From Ganoderma boninense (taxonomy: Eukaryota; Basidiomycota; Agaricomycetes; Polyporales; Polyporaceae), in contig CM035308.1 of the NCBI GenBank assembly GCA_002900995.3, positions 2,542,001 through 2,606,000 of the forward strand: a DNA stretch of 64,000 nucleotides, written 5' to 3'. The translations under genes and the position numbers were made by a program. The notes under the pieces are model-generated. The model was not told the DNA's origin, made no database searches, and saw nothing but the letters and a program-made list of their open reading frames with translations. This document shows, one piece after another, positions 54,682-64,000 of this stretch; position 1 is the stretch's first letter, and every line of letters starts with the position of its first letter.

Positions 54682-56034
54682 ATCAGGAAAAAAAAGGTTG
54701 CCTCCGTAGGCGTCTGTAGCCTACAGAGTTTTGTAGCCCGCGTAGACAAGTCCCAATTCTGTGAAACGCTGTACTGTCACGCCACCCCTCTGTAGTCCTC
54801 CATAAACGCGCTGTAAATGCCTGTAGAACCAGGTAGAGGGAATACATTCGCATCCTGCCTTGCATTTGATAGACACACTGGCTAGAAATTGTACAGAAGC
54901 AAATATATTATTTGACCAGCAACACTAAGACGTGCAATACAAAGCGCTATTCTACGGAACGCGGCCTCTAATACAGCACCCCGGGCCCTACCTCCAAGCC
55001 ACGAGGTCTCAGTACGCTATACACGCCTCGACGTGGTCAAGACAGGGATGGAAGCACGGAGCACAGACCCACCTACGCCATTCACTGCACACGGAGATCA
55101 CACGTACACTAGAGGGTCCATGGTATCGTGCACTTCTAGACTCACCTGTACTCCGCGACAACGCACTCTCAGGCCAGTCACTGACTCCGATGCACTACAC
55201 AGGCAAACACGATCCAGGCTGCCGGAGAAAACAATATTGAAGACTTACAGCGGGTGAACAGTGCGCAAAGCAGGGAATAAGGCTCAGCCGCTCGGGCATG
55301 CTCGCGTTACACAAGCACCATCGACGCAGGCACAAGCCAAGATCCCCAACTTAGAGGACGGTTCAGGTTCTCCGAGTCTAGTAAGTGCGTACCTGAGTGA
55401 TGAGCCTTCGTGTATCTTCATGGGCTACCTTACTCCTGGACTCCATAGCCACTGTTGCCAGTTCCATGTTCTGGAGCCTGAGCGCGGTGCTGCCAGTGGG
55501 AGACGTGAGGGACGCGAGGGACTCGGAGAACGTGGGGGGCAGTGATTGAAATGCCGGTAGGCGAGGCAGTAGCCCGCACAGAAATGACAGAAACTAAGAG
55601 GTAAAGAGACAGGAGACCGAGGCGCAGACAAGGGAGGGGGATGCGAGCAAGCTACGAGCGAGTTCAACAGTGTTGAAAACTTTGCGCTGCGTCGGACTTG
55701 CATCAGCTCCCTTGGCAACTGTAGCGCCCACTTCAGGGCAGGCTTGCTCTTACTTGGGCGCCCTGCAAACCGATGACAGCCGGCTCCTGGAACATTGCGC
55801 AAAAACTCTTCTGTGCTGCTTTCCACAGCCATGGATGGTCGAATGAGATTCCTGGTGATGTCCCTTCAATTCTATACGCTAAATTTTCAGCACAAGGATT
55901 ACCTGATTTTCGACTGATTGTACACGGAGTACAGGACACTACAGCGACCTATAGAGCTCACTGTGTGAACTACATAGACTACGGAGCCTATATGGCTCCT
56001 AGTGGTAGCTCTGTAGGAAATCCTTTTTCCTGAT
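54682..56034. mobile_element. 1.35 kb non-autonomous inverted-repeat element, copy 2
   Basis: Near-identical to 44677-46030; only a handful of differences were seen, including a one-base deletion at about 55300. It interrupts an esterase 2 exon: AGCGTC precedes it and, after one extra G, GTCTCGCC follows. A 3-bp GTC duplication (54679-54681, 56036-56038) is therefore apparent when compared with the uninterrupted esterase 1 exon. Confidence 0.85.
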
Positions 56035-57629
56035 GGTCTCGCCTTTCGCTGGGTGCAGAAGTACATCTCGGCGTTCGGAGGCGACCCCACTAAGGTCACC
56101 ATGTAAGTCTAATATGTCGTTTGTGTGCAGCTATGAGTACCCGTGTTCATCAAGTTGCTGTTCTCGCCCTCCCTCGTTCCTCGAATCCGCAGATGGGGCG
56201 AGAGCGCTGGAGCAATGTCGGTCGCACTGCACCTCCTTACCAATGGAGGCAACACCGAAGGTCTCTTCCGAGGCGCGTTCATGCAGTCTGGCTCTCCTAT
56301 CCCTACTGGCGATATTGTCAACGGGCAAGCGGATTACGATGGTCTCGTCAATGCCACCGGCTGCTATGGTGCTCCAGATACGCTGCAGTGCCTCAGGGAG
56401 GTCGAGTTCAAGAAGCTCAAGGCGGCTGTGGACGCGACTCCCAACATGTTCTCGTATCAGGTGATAATCATCCTATTTTTATGACAATTATACGTATTCT
56501 AACCTATCACTTTAGTCTCTTCGTTTGGCCTGGCTTCCTCGCGCGGACGGTGTTTTCTTGACTGACGGTCCCCAAGCACTTGTCCAGCAGGGAAGTATTG
56601 CCAATGTGCCTTTCGTCACTGGCGTAAGTGACCCATTTGTTCTGACATTGATAAGTTGACAAAGTAACACCAATCCTCTAGAACTGCGAGGACGAAGGGA
56701 CTTTTTTCTCCCTCTCAAACCTCAATGTCACGTAAGCATATCTCGACCGTGGTTTTCATCATGATCGATTGCACTGACCATGTTCGTGGCGAAATAGGAC
56801 TGGTTGGCACCTGCGCTCATATATCACAAATAACTACGTCCCAGCGGGTTCTGATATCCACATCGACTCGATTCTGCAGGCATACCCTGCAGACATCACT
56901 CGAGGCTCCCCCTTTGGCACAGGTATCTTCAACGCGATCACACCTCAGTTCAAACGCCTCGCCGCATTTCAGGGGGACTTACTCTTCCAGGCACCCCGCC
57001 GATTCCTCCTGAATGCTACCGCTGCAAAACAACCCACGTGGTCATTCCGTATGTTCGATCTTCTACCTGTATGGTGTTTATTTTGCAAGGTGCTTCGCTT
57101 ACGAGTCTTCATTGTGGGCCTCGTAGTGAGCAAGCGGTTCAAGCTCGCTCCGGGGATTGGGAGCGCGCATGGGACAGACCTCCTGAACGTGTACATGGGT
57201 GGCGACATGACGGACTACCTCGTCAAGTTCGTGAACCACCTCAACCCGAACGGCGCCAGGCGGCTCTACTGGCCCCAGTACACGCTCGACTCGCGCAAGC
57301 TGCTGACATTCCGGGACGGACACATCCGGCCGCTCAGCATCACCACGGACGACTACCGTGTCAATGAGATCAACCTTCTTGCAGAACTTGCGCTCCTGTT
57401 CCCGATATAGTTGCTGTTTCTGCATTCGTTGTCTTGGGAGAGGATTCAAGTTGTCTGATAAATATGTTGCCTGCTACACCGTGCCCTCTCCTTCGTCTTG
57501 CTAGTCTTGTTCTGTTTGTGTTCTCGATTCGGGCCTTGTCCCTGAGCTGGTTTCTTCGCGCACTTTCACAATAATCGTCGCCTGGCGCTGCTTGACAGCT
57601 TGTGTCTGGGTCCGGAAGTCGGAGATCGT

Positions 57630-57850
57630 GTGTACAGTATTAGATGGCCGTGTCAAATGCGAAGTAATTGATACCTGTCGCTCGTTCATCTCTAGGCAAC
57701 TCTCGCCTGGCCTGGTCGAACACGAGGAGATTTCAAACCTTGCGACAGAAAGTGTGAGATGGAGCTGAATTTCGTCCAAGGACCAGGATAGGTGGGACGG
57801 AGACTGACAGAACGCCATCGCTGATCAAGCTTGAGCTTCCCGTTCAAGGC
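57630..57850 (+). repeat. esterase 3-prime-flank repeat, copy 2
   Basis: Diverged copy of 27640-27890, following the esterase 2 stop. It ends in AAGCTTGAGCTTCCCGTTC, equivalent to AAGCTTCCTGTTC in copy 1, and runs directly into the third esterase fragment. Confidence 0.6.
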
Positions 57851-57857
57851 GCCGGTT

Positions 57858-58143
57858 GGATCCTGAAGGCCTGAACGTGTACTACGAGGGCGAAATCCCG
57901 GACCTCCTGGACTTCGGGCTCAAGCGTGGCGACATGACGAACTACCTGGCCCGCTTCGTGAACAACCTCGACCCGAACGGCGCGACGGGCACCCACTGGC
58001 CGCAGTACTCGCTCGCGCGCGAGCTGCTGGTGTTCGAGAACGAAGCCAAGTCCTGGGACCCGGTGCTCAGCATTACCACGGACGACTACCGTGTCCAACG
58101 CGATCGAGGTTCTCACAGATCTTTCGCTCCGGTTCCCGATGTA
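57858..58143 (+). pseudogene. esterase C-terminal fragment (third copy)
   Basis: Corresponds to the last exon of esterase 1 from LNVYYEG onward (DFGLKRGDMTNYLARFVNNL, NGATGTHWPQYSL). The catalytic His segment and everything upstream are absent. A +1 frameshift after TDDYRV relative to esterase 1 spoils the final 15 codons. No promoter or start. It is a truncated tandem-duplication product. Confidence 0.85.
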
Positions 58144-58989
58144 GTTTCTGTTGCTCGTTCTGTTTGGGCTATCAATCCTCAGTGCCCTGTCCAGCAGCTG
58201 CTGAGGTGAGTTCTCAGCGCACCATCCCAATACCGTCGCCCGACACCACTCGGCAGGTTGTGAGATACTCCCAACTTAGGGTCGATGTGTATATTAGAAC
58301 TTGACGACTGCGAGCCAAACCAAACATATCACAATGCTTGTTGTGCAATTACCTCCAGACCGCTCTGGCCTGCTAGAACTCATTGCGCAGGATATTTCCA
58401 CGTACCGGCACTCGGTGCCAGGCGTCACTGGACTTGCTCAAGGACCAGGATAGGTAGAACGGAGACCGAGACTGACAGAATGACATCATTGTCAAGCCCC
58501 AGGTTCGAGGCGATTGGACGTGGAGCACTGGTCGATGATGACTATGAACGGCGGCTCAGCAACGTCGCCTACTGAGAACGTTGTGCGAAGATGTAACGGT
58601 CACGCCGACCCGGACGAAGCCCGGATTGTAGCCTCCGCGGGTCCAGTTGCCTCTCTGGCAAGGAAGTGCAGGCTACCGGTCAAGGAACCTTGGGTTTGCA
58701 GAATCTTGAGTGGTCCCAAATGGATGTCTGGACTCCAAGTAATCAACTTAGTATCCTTCCCTATTTCCCCATATAATTTCGCTAATGAGGCTCTGAGGAT
58801 CACGTACATCAGTGGCATTTGGCCTCAGTGACAGCACATGCGTCCGCAAGCCGCGGTCAACCTCTCGCGGTGACCGTCTCCGAGGCCTTCCAACCACCCC
58901 GGCCCTCAATTGCCTTGATAAATGATGTATGCTATAGCGACTGACGGCGAATAGATTCCACAGCACCACTGTACGACGACGCGCACACA
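58144..58989. other. intergenic, including third esterase-flank repeat
   Basis: Includes the third 3-prime-flank repeat (about 58270-58515) with GATGTGTATATTAGAAC and AAGGACCAGGATAGGTAG. No gene is supported. The final 250 bp should hold the hexosaminidase 3-prime end. Confidence 0.5.
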
Positions 58990-61291
58990 TCACGAGTCGA
59001 AGTTGCACTTGCCCGCCCGCAACGCACACCACATCGGCTGCAGCGGGATCGCCTTCACGCCGCGCTGCCTCATCCGGAACGCGACGTCGTGCAGCCGCGG
59101 GAGCGCCGCGGAGAGGTCGCCGCCCGGCCCGGTCCAGAAGACCTCGGCGGACGCAGCGGCGCGCGGCCAGACGATCGGGTCGAGGTTCTCGGGGCCGGAC
59201 TGCTCCGCCCACAGGGCTTGCTCGCCTGGAGAGAACGACGAGATTACAATGAGAGGGTTTGATGAATTGGGAGGTGGGAGACGGCGATGGGGACGGGACG
59301 TACCGCCGAGAACGAGGTGGGCTTGAGAGGCAGAGATATTCGCTTGCGGGTCGAAGGTGTATGCCTGTGGAGTAGTAAATTGTCATCGTCTCATTCTGCT
59401 CGAGAGCACACCAACAGAAGTGTTCACGGACCTTCGACCACGTCTTGAAGGGGTCACACCAGCTGTTACTGTATCGAACGTTCAGACAGATTGTTCCTTA
59501 GTGCGTCTAAAAAAAGAGGGTCCTACCCGACAGAGCCTCCAATCCACTCTCCCCCACCGCAATCCTGCGATAAGTCAGCGAACGCGATCGACAGCGGGGC
59601 CTGCGTCTCCACGTACCAGATAAAAGTAGTCGGAAGGCGCGTGGACGAGACGGAAGTTCTTCTCGACCACTGCCGCAGCGTTGGTGGACGATATCCACAC
59701 CAAGACCACGGTCTCGTTGGACAACGTGACGTTGTGGTCCAAAACCATCTCTAGAGAAGACCGCCGTCGCGAAGTTAGCTACCGACGATCGCCCGCATCG
59801 AACAGCGTGCTACATGCCTTCCCACACCGCGGGGGTCTTTCCTACGGCCTCGATGGCCGCGTGCGTTTTCTGCGTGAAGACGTCGAGCGCCTGCTCGAGT
59901 GTCTGCCCCGCCGACTTCAGGTCCTCCTGAGTCTCAGCATCCTGTGCGTAGCAGTTGGTGTTCAGCTCGTCTCCACCGGTGCTCATGAGCGTCGAGGGGA
60001 ACATGCGGGCGACAGCTGCGAGCATCTCGGCGGTGAAGCTGGTGGCATCTGGCGAAGCGAGACGGAGCTGGCCAGCGGGCGGTTCTGATTATATGCGTGA
60101 GCGCCAGGGTAAAAAAAACTGGGGGATAGACGTGCCATTGGCAAACGTTGTCCACGGGGAAGCCTCCGCGCAGGCAACGTATTCTGGGTGTGACGCGGAG
60201 ATGATCATAGTATGGCCGGGGGTGTCGATTTCCTGGCATACACAAGTTGAGCAACGTTCACGGAGACTAAATGCACTTTCTACGCACAACCATAACGTCG
60301 ATACCCCGCTGAAAAAGTGGGAGAGCAGATGTAAGTAATAAGCAGGCGAATGGAAGATCGGAACAAATGCTCACAGCACCGGCGTAGTCAACGATATCCT
60401 GGACATCATTTGGAGAGTAGACCATGCTCGGATCGTATGCACCAGCGTCCGCGAGCTCAGTAAACCCAGGAATGACCAATGGGAAGCTCTGGCTGTCGGT
60501 AACATGCCAATGAAATTGGCTCATCTATTGACCATTGAGTACAATAGCACCAGCTCGCACGCAAAGTTCTACCTTGACCAAACTCATAGCATCAAGCGTA
60601 CGCTTGATATCGGCAACTGGGAAGCTGGCGCGAAGGTTCAGCATTCAAGATAAAAAGCGGGGAAGTCTTGCACATACAAGTTCCGTGAGGTATCAAGCAT
60701 AAAGCCTCGCCAGGGCTACATAGTCCTTCAGTCCTTCTTCCCTGCCATGTCGTTGAGATAACGATAACTTACATATGCGGGCGCATCAGTGATGGAAATG
60801 GGTGCTTCCACAGTGTAAATCTGGCCAGACCACTCGTAGAACAGTTGCGTGAAAGTCGTCAGCCCGCGAAACAGGCCGAGCGTAGAGTTCGCAGTGAGCG
60901 TCGCCGCGGAGCCGTCCGCCGGAATGCTCAGCACATACTCCTCCCTCCTCGTCCCGATCGTCCCTCTCGCTTCCTCCGAGATGCTCCGCACAGTCGCACC
61001 CTCAGAGAGGGAGAGCTGAAGCGTTTCGAGCGTCTTCGCTTCCTTGAGGGCGTCGCTATCCGAGGAACCACGACCGACGACGAGCCGGCCAAGCTTATCG
61101 TTTTTCAAGAATGATAAGGTGCGCGAGATTGCGGCTGACAGGTCCGAAGGTGCATGCTGAACATTGGCATGGATGTCGAAGTTCGAGGCAAGCTTCAGTG
61201 CGGTCGAGCCGGTTTCCAGGGAGCGGGGCTGGGGCCAGAGAGCGAAGACACCACCAGCAGGCAGGGCGAACAAGAGGGAGAGGAACCTCAT
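58990..61291 (-). CDS. beta-N-acetylhexosaminidase, GH20
   Basis: Secreted enzyme that removes terminal N-acetylhexosamine, chiefly from chitin oligomers. Twelve exons on the minus strand are inferred, from 61291-60773 to 59225-58990. They total 1644 nt, or 547 aa, all in phase. Landmarks are the signal peptide MRFLSLLFALPAGGVFA, an N-terminal zincin-like domain, PWRGFMLDTSRN, FHWHVTDSQSFP, EIDTPGHT, the catalytic Asp331-Glu332 in STGGDELNT, WEEMVLDHN, WCDPFKTW and the C-terminal ALWAEQSGPEN. Two introns need GC donors (60135, AATG|GCACGT; 59817, GAAG|GCATGT); GT alternatives nearby break frame. An open frame continues upstream of the ATG to 61819, but the signal peptide and TATA position favour 61291. 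Confidence 0.92.
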
Positions 61292-61337
61292 CACGGACGT
61301 GAAGCAGACCTGCTCGAAGCTCGAAGCAGGCTCGGCA

Positions 61338-61344
61338 TATATAA
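61338..61344 (-). promoter_or_regulatory. TATA box of hexosaminidase gene
   Basis: TATATA within CTTATATATGCCGAG (minus strand), about 50 bp upstream of the ATG at 61291. The spacing leaves a short 5-prime leader. Confidence 0.5.
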
Positions 61345-61873
61345 GTAGGTCCGCTTCACAATCCGCATCACGGAGGGGTGGCACTGGCCTGGAGTCGAAG
61401 AGAAGCTGCTGCCGGATTAAAGTCTCAACGTGCACATGGTCGGCCCCACCTGACCAGCAAGAAACCGTGGGCTTCTTCCCCAAAATACCATCAGCCATAA
61501 AGCGCATGTTCGAGGACGATAGAAGGCTTGGAACATACCAGATTACGGTCGCGGGATTCCGATGAGCACCGACCATCCCCGTGCTCTCCGCGCCGTCGAA
61601 GTCAACGTAATGGTCGGCTGGGAGGTCGCAGCCTGATATCAACATCAGAATGTTTTTTGATTGCGATAGACCGTCTTTGGGGGCCTGCAATGCCAAATGG
61701 GACGAGTTCGGCATACAGAGAGCATGATGGTCGCTGGAAACGTCGAGGTCGGGGCTGGCGTCTAGGTCTTGGAAGGCCTCTTCGGCACTGGGCGCTAACA
61801 CGTCTTCTGCCTCGACCATATATCACGCATATACCCAGCACACACTCGATAATCCAGTCGTTTCGCGTCCACG

Positions 61874-62748
61874 ATGCCCCCTCATTTTCTTACCAGCAAC
61901 TTCCGCGTTGCATTTGAGGAGTACTTCCAGCCAGACCAGCAACGAGCCGCCGTGGACAATATGAAAGCCTACATCGCGGAGGTCCGCGACATGTCCGAGG
62001 AGCGACGTCGCGAGCTCGACATCCTCCGGCCCCAGGACACAACCCAGGAGCAGATGGATACACGCATCGCCGCGTATTTGGACAAGTGCCATTGGCAACT
62101 TGCCCAATTCTACAGGGTGAGTTCCACGAACTTCGCTCACGCGTCCGCAACCCTCCCCGTGTCTCATGCTAGCCGAATGCAGTGAGTTGGTGGCATAGGA
62201 TGTCTAACACGGGTGTCTGTACAGTTCTCTACGCCGTGTCGTATAGCCGAGGCAGAGCCGAACCTGCGCGAGGTCATACAGTATGCCCAACAGAAGCAGG
62301 GCGCCAGGAGGGATGTCGCGCCCGAGCTCTACCTCGCCGCTGCGCTTCACAAGGTCCCAGGCAAGGAAGAAGAGTCGAATGCGCTGTTCGCCGCTGCTTT
62401 CTCTTACTTCGATGAGCATGGGGCGCCAGGGCTCGGTCCCCGATCCGAGTTGTGGGCTCGAGCTGCGTGGGCTCGGCTGCTAAGAAGGACGGACAAGGTT
62501 GCAGAGGCAGAGGTACAGGAACGAGCGATAATGTGAGTCATCCCTGACCTTTCATCATCCCATTATAACACAAGCTCCCGCTACTTAGTGCCTGGATTGT
62601 GTCGCACCCATCGGTCTTGACGCCCGCAAAGTTGGACGTCCTGATCAGCGAAGAAGACGAGGGAGTCCTCAGCAATATTGGGGAGTATCCGGAGGTGAAA
62701 CTCGCAATCGAGAAGGCCCGTCAACGAGGGCGCGCCACTGAAGATTGA
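61874..62748 (+). CDS. hypothetical protein, helical
   Basis: Three exons are inferred: 61874-62116, 62225-62532 and 62589-62748. They total 711 nt, or 236 aa, with consistent phases and consensus GTGAGT donors. I do not recognise the family. The sequence is almost wholly helix-forming and hydrophilic. FAAAFSYFDEHGAPGLG and ELWARAAWARLLRRTDKVAE resemble tetratricopeptide-like helical pairs, so a protein-interaction role is possible. No signal peptide or membrane segment. It is transcribed away from the hexosaminidase gene, with 580 bp between the two ATGs. Confidence 0.75.
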
Positions 62749-64000
62749 GTCCTCTGGCAGGAAGAGCGCTGATTTAGGAAGACGATCTACAATTCGCTCA
62801 GGTGTCCTTGTACGCTCCCACTTGGTACGTCGCGCCCCCCTCCAACGCTTTCACATCAATCTCACGCACCACCGGCTCAAGGCATCTTTTCCGCATCCCG
62901 CTATCGAGCTGTTCTCCAGGTCCATCTTACCTATACCCCTTCCTTTTTGCTCTTCCTTCCGAGTTCAAGGTCATTGGATTCCTCGAACCATCGAAGAGGC
63001 CTATCGGATTCAGCAAAGAACGATTCGCATCCCAGTTCACTGGCGAATACGTGCTGGCCATTGCACCTTCTGGCCCTTTCAACCCACAAACTTCACGCCG
63101 GCAGTCCGCAGTCAACCAATACATAACGAGACCATTCACCTGGACAGCCACAACCTTCTTTGACCCCCTTCGGCTTTTTCTCTTGAGCTTATCTGCGGCT
63201 GCAATTACTTCCATACAAACAAACAAATACCTTTTCTTCTCGCAATGCGGCTGCGATCACGAACGCCGCTTTACGACCGACCCCGTAGAAAGGCACCGAG
63301 GTGCTGTATGCTGATTCCGTTTTCACACCACCGCACCGTTCTCTCTCGTCAAAGTTCACTTGTTGTTGCCATTGACAGGTGTTGAAGCTTGTAAGTGGAT
63401 CGCTACACTGTACTTCACATGCTGAATCTCAAACACGTCGCCGGCACTTCAAGGCAGATGCTGAACTTCATGATCTCAGGCCTCATCATAGTGGCCAAGA
63501 AGCTCGCCTCGTCGTCGAATAAGTCAGTCTCGGCGCCTCAGATCGTCTTGACCCGCCGCGAGTGCCTTACGGTGAAGCGCCTTTGCTGTTCAAGTGATGA
63601 CCGAGTTCGCGAGGATCCTTTTGACATGCTCGACAGCTGAACTTGCGGCGAATCGAACGATCTTTGAAGTGACGCCGAGCGACGTTTTGTCCCCACCTCA
63701 ATTTCAAGGCGCAGGTTTCCCATTCAGCTAGACGAGGCTTTGACAGCCGGGCCAGTCAGATGAACGAAGTCACCAGGAGACCGACCTGAATTTATCTTCC
63801 GTTGTCTCAAGACGCGAGTGGAGTTCGATCGCAAAATAAAGATAAAATCCCATTACCATCGTAAGATCATGGTCAGCTTAAATACGACATATAGAACACC
63901 GAGTGTAAGAGTAAGCAAGCTCAGTCATTTTTGGTGGTATACAGACTTAAGCCGTAAGATCGCAAGCCCCGGGGCGGAGAGCACACCACTCGGGCTGGAG
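62749..64000. other. intergenic or unresolved right edge
   Basis: No confident gene. A 170-codon plus frame (62802-63314) and a 99-codon minus frame (62927-63226) overlap, so at most one is real. Neither shows a domain. Sequence after 63,800 is A/T-richer and may lead into a gene outside the window. Confidence 0.4.

Larger units (their letters stand above)
47017..57410 (+). pseudogene. type-B carboxylesterase (esterase 2), split by two mobile elements
   Basis: Paralogue of esterase 1 with the same exon plan, interrupted by insertions. It has a signal peptide (MFLPSLFLVPFIIGAASAV), FLGIPFAKPP, the exon WIFGG, an 8-nt exon at 47944-47951, and FGFLASQEVK after the gypsy insertion. GESAG is at about 56205, the catalytic Glu in NCEDEGT, and the catalytic His in GSAHGTD. 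Coding is open in every exon outside the inserts. The gypsy-2 element lies in the intron after the 8-nt exon and might be spliced out. The 1.35 kb element lies six bases into the next exon (QRLA...) and breaks the frame. About 13 residues after NVY are missing relative to esterase 1. The intact triad and recent-looking inserts indicate late inactivation. Confidence 0.88.

Noticed and set aside
61292..61819. Upstream in-frame extension of the hexosaminidase frame
   Set aside because: The peptide has no relation to GH20 enzymes, would bury the signal peptide, and spans the TATA box 50 bp before the chosen ATG.
62802..63314. 170-codon plus-strand frame near the right edge
   Set aside because: It overlaps a 99-codon minus frame and lacks a domain, a promoter signal or a splice pattern, so neither is annotated as a gene.

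Overview
The window is genomic DNA of a filamentous fungus, almost certainly a mushroom-forming basidiomycete (Agaricomycetes). Genes are dense in 45-110 bp GT-AG introns, and some exons are only 8-27 nt long. The mobile elements are typical of that group: a Plavaka-class DNA transposon, a DUF6532-type gene and chromodomain Ty3/gypsy retrotransposons. No prokaryotic features are present. Exon joins were worked out by hand from splice sites, reading phase and paralogue comparison. For every gene given as a single model the exon lengths sum to a whole number of codons.

Left part (1-24,900), mostly host genes: two tandem monocarboxylate-transporter-like MFS genes (561-2409, 3042-4883); a triacylglycerol-lipase-like hydrolase on the minus strand (5020-6995); a doubtful open frame (7259-8119); a short-chain dehydrogenase/reductase (8246-9780); a gene-poor 6 kb stretch with a 34-bp perfect inverted repeat and a hairpin; a 20-exon NAD-specific glutamate dehydrogenase (15814-20399); and an F-box/LRR-like protein (21116-22851, minus).

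Middle and right (24,900-58,200), an esterase cluster invaded by transposons. Esterase 1 (24943-27442) is intact. Esterase 2 (47017-57410) keeps all its catalytic exons. It is split by a 6.5 kb gypsy element in an intron (47995-54533) and by a 1.35 kb inverted-repeat element in an exon (54682-56034). Two further esterase fragments lie at about 28306-28388 and 57858-58143. Between esterases 1 and 2 sit a small Tc1/mariner-like element (28468-29141) and a Plavaka-class transposon (29610-44160). The transposon carries a full-length transposase gene with a single nonsense codon and, divergently, an intact 811-codon DUF6532-type gene. A second gypsy element (36776-43699) is nested inside it. The 1.35 kb element occurs twice and shares its terminal 11 bp with the Plavaka right end.

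Right edge (58,200-64,000): a GH20 beta-hexosaminidase (58990-61291, minus), a divergently arranged unrecognised 236-aa protein gene (61874-62748), and 1.2 kb without a supported gene.

The host genes do not form an obvious pathway. Lipase, esterases and hexosaminidase fit extracellular or storage-polymer turnover in a saprotroph. The most unusual content is the composite Plavaka/DUF6532/gypsy structure and the families of related inverted-repeat elements around it.
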